A DNA stretch of 64,000 nt, taken from the NCBI GenBank assembly GCA_949358305.1, contig OX442320.1, positions 2,744,259-2,808,258 of the forward strand, written 5' to 3'. Position 1 is the first letter of the stretch; every line of letters starts with the position of its first letter. The notes under the pieces are model-generated. The model was not told where the DNA came from and did no database searches. It saw nothing but the letters and a program-made list of their open reading frames with translations. This document shows, in pieces, positions 54,501-64,000 of this stretch. This stretch comes from Strigamia acuminata (lineage: Eukaryota; Arthropoda; Chilopoda; Geophilomorpha; Linotaeniidae). The position numbers and the translations under genes are program-made.

Positions 54501-57075
54501 AACGATCAAAGTTTAATTTCCTGATCTTGGAGTCGGTTCCGCGATTTGTGTTCCGACCAATAATTAGATTATCCTCGCAGCGACCTACTGGAACAAAGAT
54601 TTTGTGGAAAATCCGCCGTTTTATATATTTTTTTTTCTTTTCTGGTTGTCTCGCACCATGTAATCGACGCGAGTTTTTGAGATTGCGCTCGACCGGACTT
54701 TGCGAACATTCTCAGAGCGAGCGTTCCGGGCCCTCGCGGATATCCGGAGGGTTCCGGTGTGCGGCATCGGTTTGATTGCGCTCGTTTTATTCTGCGTTGT
54801 CACTGGCCAGACGCGAATGGTCGGAGGGTCGCGTTCGCGACAAATAGGGGCAGTTGGCGCCGACGAGCGCCGGCAGCCCCGACACATTGTTTCAAATAAA
54901 GCTCCTGTCGAGTTGATTCGATTCGATTCGTATCGTGTTAATTTATCTCTGCGATCTACGCGGTGGAAACAATGCCCCGCTCTTCTACCCCGTATTGCGC
55001 GCCTCATCGCGCATTAGATCGCATTTAAACGCGCGTACAATTAAGGGTGACGCGATCACGCCGCTAAATCGACGCACACTTTACTCACGGATGCGCACCG
55101 GCACTGAAACGTCCAGAAACAAGCTTCTACACGTTTCTACGGCGTCGGCATTGTTTATTTATTTGTTTATTCGTTTACTTATTTATTAATTCATCTATTC
55201 AGACCTCGTGGTGTGCAAATTGGGGAAAGGTCCCTCATTTTTAGCGTTACGGCGGCCTGTGTATTGGTCCCGTGTTCGCAATTCTGACTTGAACGCAGCC
55301 AACCGACCGAGACCCGACGTCAAATTCGATAGCAACGCGTCGGAATGCAAATAACTATCGACGAAAATTAAAAGTATAATTGTTTAATAAAAGGAAACTG
55401 ACGTAATGTTGAAACGCTAAAAAATACGTAAAATTAAGATTCAAATTCGGGTTCGATCCAGGTCAGATTAAGTCAGTCAGATCAGATCCACGAACTCTCG
55501 AGGCGCGACATGTTTATCGCTTAAAGATACCTGGCGATCGACGATGGGCGGACGACTGGAGTTCGATTTCCCGACCATGGGATCAGTTTCGCGGTTCGTG
55601 CTCCATTGTTTAATGAGATTATCTTCGTTGGGGTCGATCCCAACAAAAAAATTGAAAATAAATTACATTTTACATTTTAGAACTGGCTTCCGGACGCCTC
55701 GCACCATCCCCGGCGACGCAGTTGTTGTCGTTGGATTCGACCGACTCTGCGGACATTTTCAAACCCAGACCAGACACACTTGTTTCGAACAAGGAGCCAT
55801 CAAGCGCTGAGCGCTTAAACGGACCTGTTTCGTCCTTTTTGTGTCTCAATACCCTCGGGGTGTTCGTGGTGGAGTAGATGTCATTTATGCGTTGTAAAAA
55901 GTGTTTTCTCTATTGCATCGGCATACGGGCATACGGGCATACGGGGCAGCTGGTGACGGCAGCCCCCAATAAATTTGTTCCAAAAATAAGTTCCCGTCGA
56001 GTCGTGTCGATTTCTCTTTCTCTCTCTCTGGTCCGCCGTGATCGCGCTTCATTGCGCTAAATTGCCGCCAGAACGCGCTACCGTCGCATCAGGCGAACAT
56101 TTTTGGCGTCCATTAAAGGACGCGGATTACGGGTCACGTGAACGGGCGTCAAATCCCGCGCGCAAACGATCGTGTCGAGTTAAATAAAAGAATAGAAATC
56201 GGTGACAAGTGTTGCGCGAAACGAGGCCACGAACGCCTCTATTGGTTTACGATTTTATTTTCACCCCATTGTACTCGACGCGCCAGCGTAGGAGAAGTGA
56301 GTTTTCGTCACTACGTTCGATGGATTTACAAACAAACAGACAAACAAACAAACAAACGGTTTCAGACCGTTCCGGGTCCTCGCGGATATCCGGAGGGTTC
56401 CGGTGGTGGATTTGTCTCATCACTTTTAATCTATCCTGTGTTGTCATCGGCCAAACCAGTGCCGGTTTGCACGGTACAAAGGGTCGTGCAAAGGGTCGCA
56501 TTCGCGGCAAATAGGGGCAGCTGGTGTCGACGGACGAGCGCCGGCAGCCCCGACAAATTGTTCCAAAAAAAGCTCCTGTCGGGTTGATTCGATTCGATTC
56601 GACTCGTGTTAATTTATCCCTGCGACCCGCCCCCGTAAATGTCGTAATACGCGGTGGAAACGATGCCCGCTCTTCTACCCCGCATTGCGCGCCTCGTCGC
56701 GCACTAGGCCGCGTTCAAACGCGCGTACTATTAAGGGTGACGCGATCTCGCCGGTAAGTCGACATGCGCTTTACTCACGAATGCGCGTCGGCACCGAAAC
56801 GTTCGGAAACATGCTTCCGCAGTGTCGGCATTGTTCATTTATTAAATTATTTGTTTATTCATATATTTAAACTCCGTGGTTGATTGATGGGCGTGTGGAT
56901 TTCGCGATTTGCGTTGGCCCTGTGTTCACAGTTTTGATTGATTTGAACGCAGCCAATCGAACGAGACCCGACATCAATCTCGATAGCGACGCGTCGGAAC
57001 GCAAAGAACTGCTCACCGAGAATTGAAAGTGTAATTGTAAAACAAATAATCAACAAATAATCAATGTGGAACAAT
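54501..57075. repeat. modular repeat units
   Basis: Boxes at about 54560 and 55612. CCCTCGCGGATATCCGGAGG at 54732 and 56378, hairpin segments at 54847-54880 and 56514-56550, CACGTG at 56135-56140 with GTTAAATAAAAG about 40 bases on, and the GTTGAAACG(C/A)TAAA module at about 55410. ACATTTAAACGCGCGTA-like segments occur near 52200, 55020 and 56710. Confidence 0.7.
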
Positions 57076-58276
57076 CATCGTGTAATATTTTATTAATAAA
57101 TTGTATTTTGAAAAAAAAAAAAAAAAAAAAAAACAACAACAACAACTAATTTATCTTTCGATGCGAGTAAATTACAAACTTTGTCTTTGAGTTTTAGTCA
57201 CCCCAAAAGTTGAATCAAATTTTCAATTTAATTATTAATTCCATCTATCCGTCTGCCTGTCTTCTCCTTGCAGCACCCCGGGTCCGCAGCGATGGGACGC
57301 GCGCCGTCGACGAGCGTGTACGTGCTGAGCGGCCCATTGCCCGGCATCGCAACGGAGCATTTCGAGCGACCAGACTCGGTGTCGTCGTAGAGGAGACACA
57401 GACTGCACGTCCTTCTCGTTGACGCACCAGGAGCTGATACCATCGTCCACTAGGAGGCAACACGCCACGTCTAGGTTGCAATTAATCAATCAATCAATCA
57501 ATCAATCAATCAGTTTAACAAAATCCTGCAATCATAAAACGTCTGGTTAAAATTCAAATATTTATACATTTTCTGATTATATTTCACCCATCCAACAACT
57601 CGTTTCGTTCCAGGTGTCGCGAAACACTCGATTTTATATCTAGTCGGTCACTTGTTTTTCTTCCACCTGAAATTCAAGATAAATTAATTCAATTCGTTCA
57701 AACCAAATAAATCAACTCGTATTAAAAAGATTCGATCCGCACTATTTCACTCGGTTTAACATCGTTAACCTGTATGAAAAATAGAAATAAAGTCATAAAT
57801 CAGTTTTTTTCTACATGCACCGGTAGTTTCGATGGATGAACGGTCCTTCAGCAATGTTGTGCGAAAAACGATGCACGCAAATTCGTTGAATTTCCTCCAG
57901 ATTCCGTAACACCAATTCGAGTGGCCTTATATGTATGCGCGCGCGAGTATGTATGTGTGTCAACACGCGAGAACGACGCGAGGACTCCGTGTGACATCTG
58001 TCGCGAGCAACCGAGAATGACACGTAGCAAACCGTCTGCACATCGTGTTTCCTGCAAAAATGAGAACGATCTGTTTTTAATACGCTGTCAGAAGTATGTG
58101 ACGTGAAAAGAACTCATCTAATTGCCCTTCCTTTCCTATTTTCCACTCTCTGTCGCTTCGTTGTCGACAAATGCGTCCTCGTTGTCCCTTTCTATTTCCA
58201 ATATAATCGTGAGAGGACCGTGGTGCGTCCTATTCTCTTCCCGATGGACCCGCGCTAATGTCCTAGAAAAAATGTA
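57076..58276 (-). other. candidate minus-strand exons, gene not assembled
   Basis: Three stretches look exonic on the minus strand. 58262-58140 follows TTTTTTCTAG and reads TLARVHREENRTHHGPLTII. 58052-57811 follows TTTTTGCAG and ends PFIHRNYRCM before TAG. 57440-57228 includes a Cys-rich CSLCLLYDDTESGRSKC frame. Donors giving matching phases were not found. A (AATC)n run lies at 57486-57512 and poly(A) at 57111-57132. The Tc1-like element is inserted just upstream of the first acceptor, in a likely intron. Confidence 0.3.
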
Positions 58277-59404
58277 CAGTCATGGACAAAAAAAACTTCC
58301 CTGTAGTGCTGCTGTTTCAAGTTTGCTCACCAGAGGCATGAAAATCAACCGAGTCTGTGTGACATCACAGTCTGATCCTGGATCTCAAAATGGCCGATTT
58401 GTTTACTTCTGCACTGACTGTTAGACTGTTGTATAGTTGTTTTAAGAATCTTTGAAAATTATTACAACAACTTCATAGCCCCGCATGTGGAGAGACGAAA
58501 CAGGTGAGAAAATTAAATCAAATTCATTTATTTTACCAATAAAAATATTTTACTTTCCTCTCACCACCAAAACCGATACCAAAAATTAGAAGAATCAACG
58601 ACAAATCAACGCGAGAAGAAGGCCTACGCAAACTAGAGGTAAAATTAGATGAAACCACTGCTTGTCACGCATTTATTTATCTATTCTTTAATATTTTTTC
58701 CGCCTCAGAAACAAGAAAAACGTGTGCAGCATGCGGTGAAAGAGACAGAATTCCTACGCCTGAAACGTTCGCGTTTAGGAGTGGAAGATTTCGACCCGAT
58801 AAAAGTGATCATAATGTTAATTGAAACAGATTAAATGTTAAAGGTGAGATTGAAGTCTGATACCTGTTAAGTAGATTCCTGTTTTAGCTAATTTAATTTA
58901 TTTTCTAAATATTTATTTGAGTGTAGGAATAAATATTACTTTTGAAATGTAGAAATCCTTTGTAGCATCTAGAAAAAACTTGGATTTGAAATAAAATATG
59001 CTTTCACAATTGTAAGTATTCTGACAAATACCAAATGATTTAAAAAATTAAAAATAAAAACCAATAAATCACAAACAGAATAAAAACTCGTTGAATAATA
59101 ATAATAAGTGTTAATTTATTTCATCACAAATATATAAAGCATTAAATAATTAATAATAAATAATAAATAATAATTAGTGATAATATATTATGCACACGTT
59201 AATTCAAAAATAAATGAGCGGGTTTTGATGAGAACATAAACAATGGTATTTATTCATGGCGCTCATTACAATTTGCCATTTTAGCAAACTTAATTAATAA
59301 CAAATAAAATAGTTAAACATAAAATATCATAACATAACAAACAAATAATAAATAATAATAAAGATGTTCTTTTTTCAGTATTTGCTCCAGTGGCCATTCA
59401 TATC
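58277..59404 (+). repeat. left terminal inverted repeat of the Tc1-like element
   Basis: About 1128 bp, repeated in inverse orientation from 63076 back to about 62083. It includes the last codons and stop of the transposase at its inner edge and the kinase fragment at its outer part. Confidence 0.85.
58451..58834 (+). pseudogene. captured NDR/STK38 kinase exons, left arm
   Basis: Three exon-like pieces with intact splice signals: 58451-58503 (FENYYNNFIAPHVERRN, donor AG|GTGAGA), 58590-58638 (INDKSTREEGLRKLE, between AATTAG and GTAAAA) and 58709-58834 (after CCGCCTCAG). Joined, they keep frame and give EKRVQHAVKETEFLRLKRSR then LGVEDFDPIKVI. This is the N-terminal regulatory region (S100B/MOB-binding) of NDR kinases up to the start of the kinase domain. 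It stops just before the Gly-rich loop, where IMLIETD and a stop replace it. Introns are present, so genomic DNA was captured, not cDNA. Any product would lack kinase activity. Confidence 0.85.
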
Positions 59405-61761
59405 GATGACTTGCTGGATCCGCCTTGGCATTGAATTGACCAAATTAGTAGTCAGCTCTGGATCCAATGCCAGCTGTTGCCAAATGTCCTGTATTTGGCC
59501 CCATAAATCATCGGTATTTCTAGCAAGTGCCTGAAATAATTTAGTAAATTAAAATAAATTGTAAAGAATTAATTTCTCATTTCTAATTAATTTACTCTTT
59601 TTTGTAGATCTGACTTTAAAACTGCCCAGATGTTCTCTAGGGGGTTCAAGTCAGCCCCTTTGGCTGGCCACTCCAAAATCTCAATGCGCTGATTCGGGCC
59701 CATGTTTTGTCCTATCCAGTCACGGGTGTTGCGGGCAGTGTGTGGGGGGGCTCGGTCATGCTGGAAGACCCACGGCTGATTATTAAATCTTATTCCAGCA
59801 CTGGGCAATAAGGTTTGACCCAAGATATCAACATATGCATTTGAATTTAAAAAGCCGGTGAGTCTGCTAATTTCCCCAAGCCCACTCTGAGACATCCACC
59901 CCCACACACTTACACCAAATCGGCCACTTTGTTTCTAAAATTAGATAAATATTAGATAAATTTAAAATTATTTATAAATTACAGAAGTTTTACCTTTAGC
60001 TTTATAAAAGCTGGGTCGAATCTGTCACCAATTGGTCTGCGAACAAAGACTTGCCCACTTCCACCAACACTGACATGGCACTCGTCTGAGAAGACAACAT
60101 TGCTCCAGTCTCTGAGTCTCTGAGTCTCTGCAAACTGTCTTCTCAGAGCCCGATGGTTGTCAGTGAGGAAGTCTTTATGTGCCGCAACTCGCCCGTGTAA
60201 CCCGTGCTCGCACAGGCGCCTCCGAATTGTTCTTGAAGTGACTGGCAGGTGGAGCTCCGCCTTTATTGCCTGTGAGCCATCAAAGGGATTGGCTAGGGAA
60301 TGGGTGACAATGTCTTCATCTTCTTGTGGGTTGGTTTTTCTGGGTCTCCCACTGCCCACTTGACGATCCACATTGTGTTCGTCCCTCCATTGATTTGCCC
60401 ACTTTCTAGCAGTTTTTTGGCTACACCCTAGCTCTCTAGCAATGTCTGAGAGAGGCATCTGGGGAAAAAAAATATTTTTTTTAAATAGAGAAATATGTTT
60501 TGTTCAATATTTATTTTTTAGTTGAAAATTATGATATTTTGGCTTTTTTTTGGTGCAATATGTAATTTTTTTTAGTGAAATTTGTGATTTTTTTATTTTA
60601 TAGGGAAATTTTTTATTTTTATATAAATTTATTAATGTTTGTGCTTTTTTCTGTTCTCATAGTGATGTAATAATGCGAATTTTGCAAAAGGCGATTGTTG
60701 TGGGTGAGATCACGAGAGCCTGAAAACATTATAATGGATTCAAGATTTGCTGTGTATAAGATCGAGTTTCTGTAATTGGCTGGGAAATTTCTTATTTTTT
60801 TTAATGAAATTTGTGATTTTTTTTATTTTTTTATTTTTTGTAAAATTTGTAATTATTTTATTTTTTGTGAAATTGATAAGTATTTTATGAATTTATTAAT
60901 GTTTGTGCCTTTTTTCTGTTAATTTTTAGTGAAATGTGTGATTTTTTTATTTAAAAAAGAAATTTATGATTTTTCTGTTTTATTAAGGAAAATTTATGAT
61001 GTATTGGTGTTTTTTTTTTAATATAAATTTTTGATTTTTTGTTTTGTTTGTTGAGTTTGTGATTTTGTTTTTGTTTTATTTATTGAGTTTGTGATTTTGT
61101 TTTTGTTTTATTTATTGAGTTTGTGATTTTGTTTTTGTTTTATTTATTGAGTTTGTGATTTTGTTTTTGTTTTATTTATTGAGTTTGTGATTTTGTTTTT
61201 GTTTTATTTATTGAGTTTGTGATTTTGTTTTTGTTTTATTTATTGAGTTTGTGATTTTGTTTTTGTTTTATTTATTGAGTTTGTGATTTTGTTTTTGTTT
61301 TATTTATTGAGTTTGTGATTTTGTTTTTGTTTTATTTATTGAGTTTGTGATTTTGTTTTTGTTTTATTTATTGAGTTTGTGATTTTGTTTTTGTTTTATT
61401 TATTGAGTTTGTGATTTTGTTTTTGTTTTATTTATTGAGTTTGTGATTTTGTTTTTGTTTTAAAATTTGAATTTGTATTTTTTTATGTGATTCTGTTTTT
61501 AAAAATGTATTAAATATTAATCTTTTAAATAAATATATTTTTTTAAAATTTTGTTTTATAGTTTATCAGTATTAGCTTTGAGATTTAATAAAAATGTTGT
61601 AAAATTATAAAATTCTTTTTTTCTTAATCTGTTTTTCTTAATTTGTTTTTTAATAATTTGTTTGGAAATATAAAGCAATAAGTTTTTAACATTTAAAATA
61701 ATACCCCTGCATCAAACATTCCAGTTAATCTATCTTTTTCATGTGTTGAGAGTCTTGGCAT
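59375..61761 (-). CDS. Tc1-type transposase, four exons
   Basis: Exons on the minus strand: 61761-61705 (MPRLSTHEKDRLTGMFDAG), 60458-59994, 59934-59596 and 59530-59375; 338 residues, all junctions phase 0, the usual length for the family. The N-terminus has paired helix-turn-helix motifs (DIARELGCSQKTARKW; later TSRTIRRRLCEHGL) and a GSGRPRK hinge. The catalytic triad is D144 (FSDECHV), D234 (FQHDRAPPHTARN) and E274 (DLNPLENIW). The D234-E274 spacing is 39 residues rather than the 34 common in Tc1. The C-terminus is MNGHWSKY. Three introns are unusual for Tc1 elements, which normally have none or few. The first intron (1246 bp) holds a 32-bp minisatellite. No inactivating change seen. Confidence 0.88.
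61051..61462. repeat. 32-bp minisatellite, about 13 copies
   Basis: Unit TTGAGTTTGTGATTTTGTTT then TTGTTTTATTTA, copies almost identical, inside the first intron of the transposase gene. Confidence 0.92.
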
Positions 61762-62082
61762 TTTGATTTTTTCCTTCCTTGTCAAAATAAAATATTTTGT
61801 GTCTGCAGTTTTTTATTTAGAAAATTTGCATACAATGAAATTTTCCAAACAATTCATAAATTTGCAAAAGAAAAAATTAAAGCAAACTATTTGAGTTAGA
61901 ATTTAATAATTTTATTTAAAAATATTTTTAAATTTTACAAATAATAATAATTATAATAATTTAGAAAAGTATTGATTGTAGTTTATGATGCAGTCATTAG
62001 ATGGAGCTGTGGTGGTGCAATGTTGTTGCTCTGCCAGAATAGAAACAGATTCTGTATGGATCCAGAAAGTCATTGATATGAA
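61762..62082. other. transposon 5' region, AT-rich
   Basis: Upstream of the transposase start codon; should hold its promoter. A degraded copy of the transposase C-terminal coding end lies at about 62050-62100 on the minus strand, at the inner edge of the right repeat. Confidence 0.45.
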
Positions 62083-63076
62083 ATGAATGGCCACTGGAGC
62101 AAATACTGAAAAAAGAGCATTTTTATTATTATTTATTATTTATTTGTTATGTTATGATATTTTGTGTTTAACTATTTTATTTGTTAATAATTAAGTTTGC
62201 TAAAATGGCAAATTGTAATGAGCGCCATGAATAAATACCATTGTTTATGTTCTCATCAAAACCCGCTCATTTATTTTTGAATTAACGTGTGCATAATATA
62301 TTATCACTAATTATTATTTATTATTTATTATTAATTATTTAATGCTTTATATATTTGTGATGAAATAAATTAACACTTATTATTATTATTCAACGAGTTT
62401 TTATTCTGTTTGTGATTTATTGGTTTTTATTTTTAATTTTTTAAATCATTTGGTATTTGTCAGAATACTTACAATTGTGAAAGCATATTTTATTTCAAAT
62501 CCAAGTTTTTTCTAGATGCTACAAAGGATTTCTACATTTCAAAAGTAATATTTATTCCTACACTGAAATAAATATTTAGAAAATAAATTAAATTAGCTAA
62601 AACAGGAATCTACTTAACAGGTATCAGACTTCAATCTCACCTTTAACATTTAATCTGTTTCAATTAACATTATGATCACTTTTATCGGGTCGAAATCTTC
62701 CACTCCTAAACGCGAACGTTTCAGGCGTAGGAATTCTGTCTCTTTCACCGCATGCTGCACACGTTTTTCTTGTTTCTGAGGCGGAAAAAATATTAAAGAA
62801 TAGATAAATAAATGCGTGACAAGCAGTGGTTTCATCTAATTTTACCTCTAGTTTGCGTAGGCCTTCTTCTCGCGTTGATTTGTCGTTGATTCTTCTAATT
62901 TTTGGTATCGGTTTTGGTGGTGAGAGGAAAGTAAAATATTTTTATTGGTAAAATAAATGAATTTGATTTAATTTTCTCACCTGTTTCGTCTCTCCACATG
63001 CGGGGCTATGAAGTTGTTGTAATAATTTTCAAAGATTCTTAAAACAACTATACAACAGTCTAACAGTCAGTGCAGA
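62083..63076 (-). repeat. right terminal inverted repeat, truncated by the gap
   Basis: Inverse copy of 58408-59404. The outermost part, equivalent to 58277-58407, is not in the assembly. Confidence 0.85.
62650..63033 (-). pseudogene. captured NDR/STK38 kinase exons, right arm
   Basis: Mirror copy of the fragment at 58451-58834, with the same three exons, splice signals, reading frame and stop. No coding difference from the left arm was seen, implying recent origin of the arms or gene conversion between them. Confidence 0.85.
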
Positions 63077-63276
63077 NNNNNNNNNNNNNNNNNNNNNNNN
63101 NNNNNNNNNNNNNNNNNNNNNNNNNNNNNNNNNNNNNNNNNNNNNNNNNNNNNNNNNNNNNNNNNNNNNNNNNNNNNNNNNNNNNNNNNNNNNNNNNNNN
63201 NNNNNNNNNNNNNNNNNNNNNNNNNNNNNNNNNNNNNNNNNNNNNNNNNNNNNNNNNNNNNNNNNNNNNNNNNNNN
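63077..63276. other. assembly gap of 200 N
   Basis: Run of N. The missing transposon end (about 131 bases) and start of the minisatellite probably lie here, but the gap size is likely nominal. Confidence 0.99.
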
Positions 63277-64000
63277 GCATTTTTCCAGCATTTTTCCAGC
63301 ATTTTTCCAGCTTTTTTCCAGCATTTTTCCAGCATTTTTCCAGTATTTTTCCAGCATTTTTCCAGCATTTTTCCAGCATTTTTCTAGCATTTTTCCAAGG
63401 GTCCTCCAAGGAGGATTTTTCAAGAATCTCCAAAGGGTCCCCCAAAGGAGATTTTTCAAGAATCTACCAAGGGTCCTCCAAGACAAATTTTTCAAGAATC
63501 TCCGAAAGGTCCCCCAAGGGGAATTCTTCATGAATCTCCCAAGAGTCCTCCAAAGGAGATTTCCAGCATTTTTCCAGCATTTTTCCAGCATTTTTCCAGC
63601 ATTTTTCCAGCATTTTTCCAGCATTTTTCCAGCATTTTTCCAGCATTTTTCCAGCATTTTTTCAGCATTTTTCCAGCATTTTTCCAGCATTTTTCCAGCA
63701 TTTTTCCAGCATTTTTCTAGCATTTTTCCAAGGGTCCCCCAAAGAGAATTCTTCATGAATCTGCCAAGGGTCCCCCAAGGGAGATTTTTCAAGAATCTCT
63801 CAAGGGTCTTCCAAGGGGAATTTTTCAAAAATCTCCCAAGGATACCCCAAGGGAGATTTTTCAAGAATCTCTTAAGGGTCTTCCAAGGGGAATTTTTTAA
63901 GAATCTCCCAAGGGTCTTCCAAGGAAAATTTTTCAAGAATCTCCCAAGGGTCTCCCAAGGAGAATTCTTTATGAATCTCCCAAGGGTCCTCCAAGGGAGA
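63277..64000. repeat. two interleaved minisatellites
   Basis: An 11-bp unit CATTTTTCCAG is repeated at 63277-63400 and 63563-63730. Between and after are copies of a roughly 33-bp unit like GGGTCCCCCAAGGGAGATTT then TTCAAGAATCTCCCAA. Both lengths are multiples of 11, so long frames appear, but they are not credible genes. Confidence 0.85.

Larger units (their letters stand above)
58277..63076 (-). mobile_element. Tc1/mariner element with >1.1-kb inverted repeats, right end in a gap
   Basis: Starts CAGTCATGGACAAAAAAAAC after a TA (58275-58276), typical Tc1/mariner ends. Left repeat about 58277-59404; right repeat about 62083-63076, truncated by the gap (the last 131 bases expected are missing). 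Arms are nearly identical; one difference seen is CTTAAT-side TTTGAG versus TTTCAG near 58915. The transposase gene lies between them on the minus strand. Usual Tc1 repeats are tens to a few hundred bases, so these are very long; they hold captured NDR-kinase exons. Confidence 0.88.

Noticed and set aside
57228-57489. One of three overlapping minus-strand frames as a Cys-rich protein
   Set aside because: All three frames are open over most of the stretch and none has paired splice sites of matching phase.
61051-61462. A CRISPR-like array
   Set aside because: Direct tandem repeat with no spacers, in a eukaryotic transposon intron.
63029-63936. Open frame of repeated MLEKCWKNAGK units
   Set aside because: A translation of the 11-bp minisatellite (33 bp = 11 codons) that also crosses the run of N.

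Overview
The window is nuclear DNA from a eukaryote, most likely an invertebrate animal. Coding exons are short, separated by introns of roughly 45-250 bp with canonical GT...AG ends, and genes lie on both strands. The transposons are animal-type (Ty1/copia, Tc1/mariner, piggyBac) and one carries exons of an animal-type NDR (STK38) kinase. CpG is abundant, which suggests little germline methylation. No species can be named from the sequence alone.

Layout: 1-1.1 kb holds a spliced piggyBac-type transposase running off the left edge (-). 2.2-12.6 kb holds two adjacent zinc-finger genes (-); the second is split by an intact copia element (copia-1, 3868-10691). 12.6-19 kb holds microsatellites, a triple palindromic repeat, a five-exon coiled-coil/acidic gene (16.3-17.6 kb, -) and two short terminal-inverted-repeat elements. 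One of these is interrupted by copia-2 (19166-25976, -). 26.0-27.9 kb is a giant palindrome whose arms are tandem 56-bp hairpin units. 28.8-32.2, 34.6-35.0, 40-41.5, 42.9-44.2 and 48.8-57 kb are filled by about sixteen diverged copies of one modular non-coding repeat. Set among these are a zinc-finger gene (32.9-33.4 kb, +), a Ser/Glu-rich gene (33.6-33.9 kb, -), copia-3 (34961-39951, -), an internally exon-duplicated gene (41.6-42.3 kb, -), an intronless thymidine kinase (45.0-45.5 kb, +), a relative of the exon-duplicated gene (45.8-46.4 kb, -), two coiled-coil genes (47.6-48.2 kb, +; 53.0-53.7 kb, -) and a degenerate retropepsin-like gene (50.2-50.8 kb, -). 58.3-63.1 kb is a spliced Tc1/mariner element. 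Its inverted repeats exceed 1.1 kb and each carries three exons of an NDR-kinase gene. It runs into a 200-base assembly gap, followed by minisatellite.

The small genes do not form a pathway I recognise. Most look lineage-specific. Several share exon architecture, which points to local duplication: a phase-0 intron directly before a TCG serine codon in four coiled-coil or acidic genes, and phase-2 symmetric exons in two others. All three copia elements have LTR pairs that look identical by eye and perfect 5-bp target duplications, so the locus has been hit recently and repeatedly.
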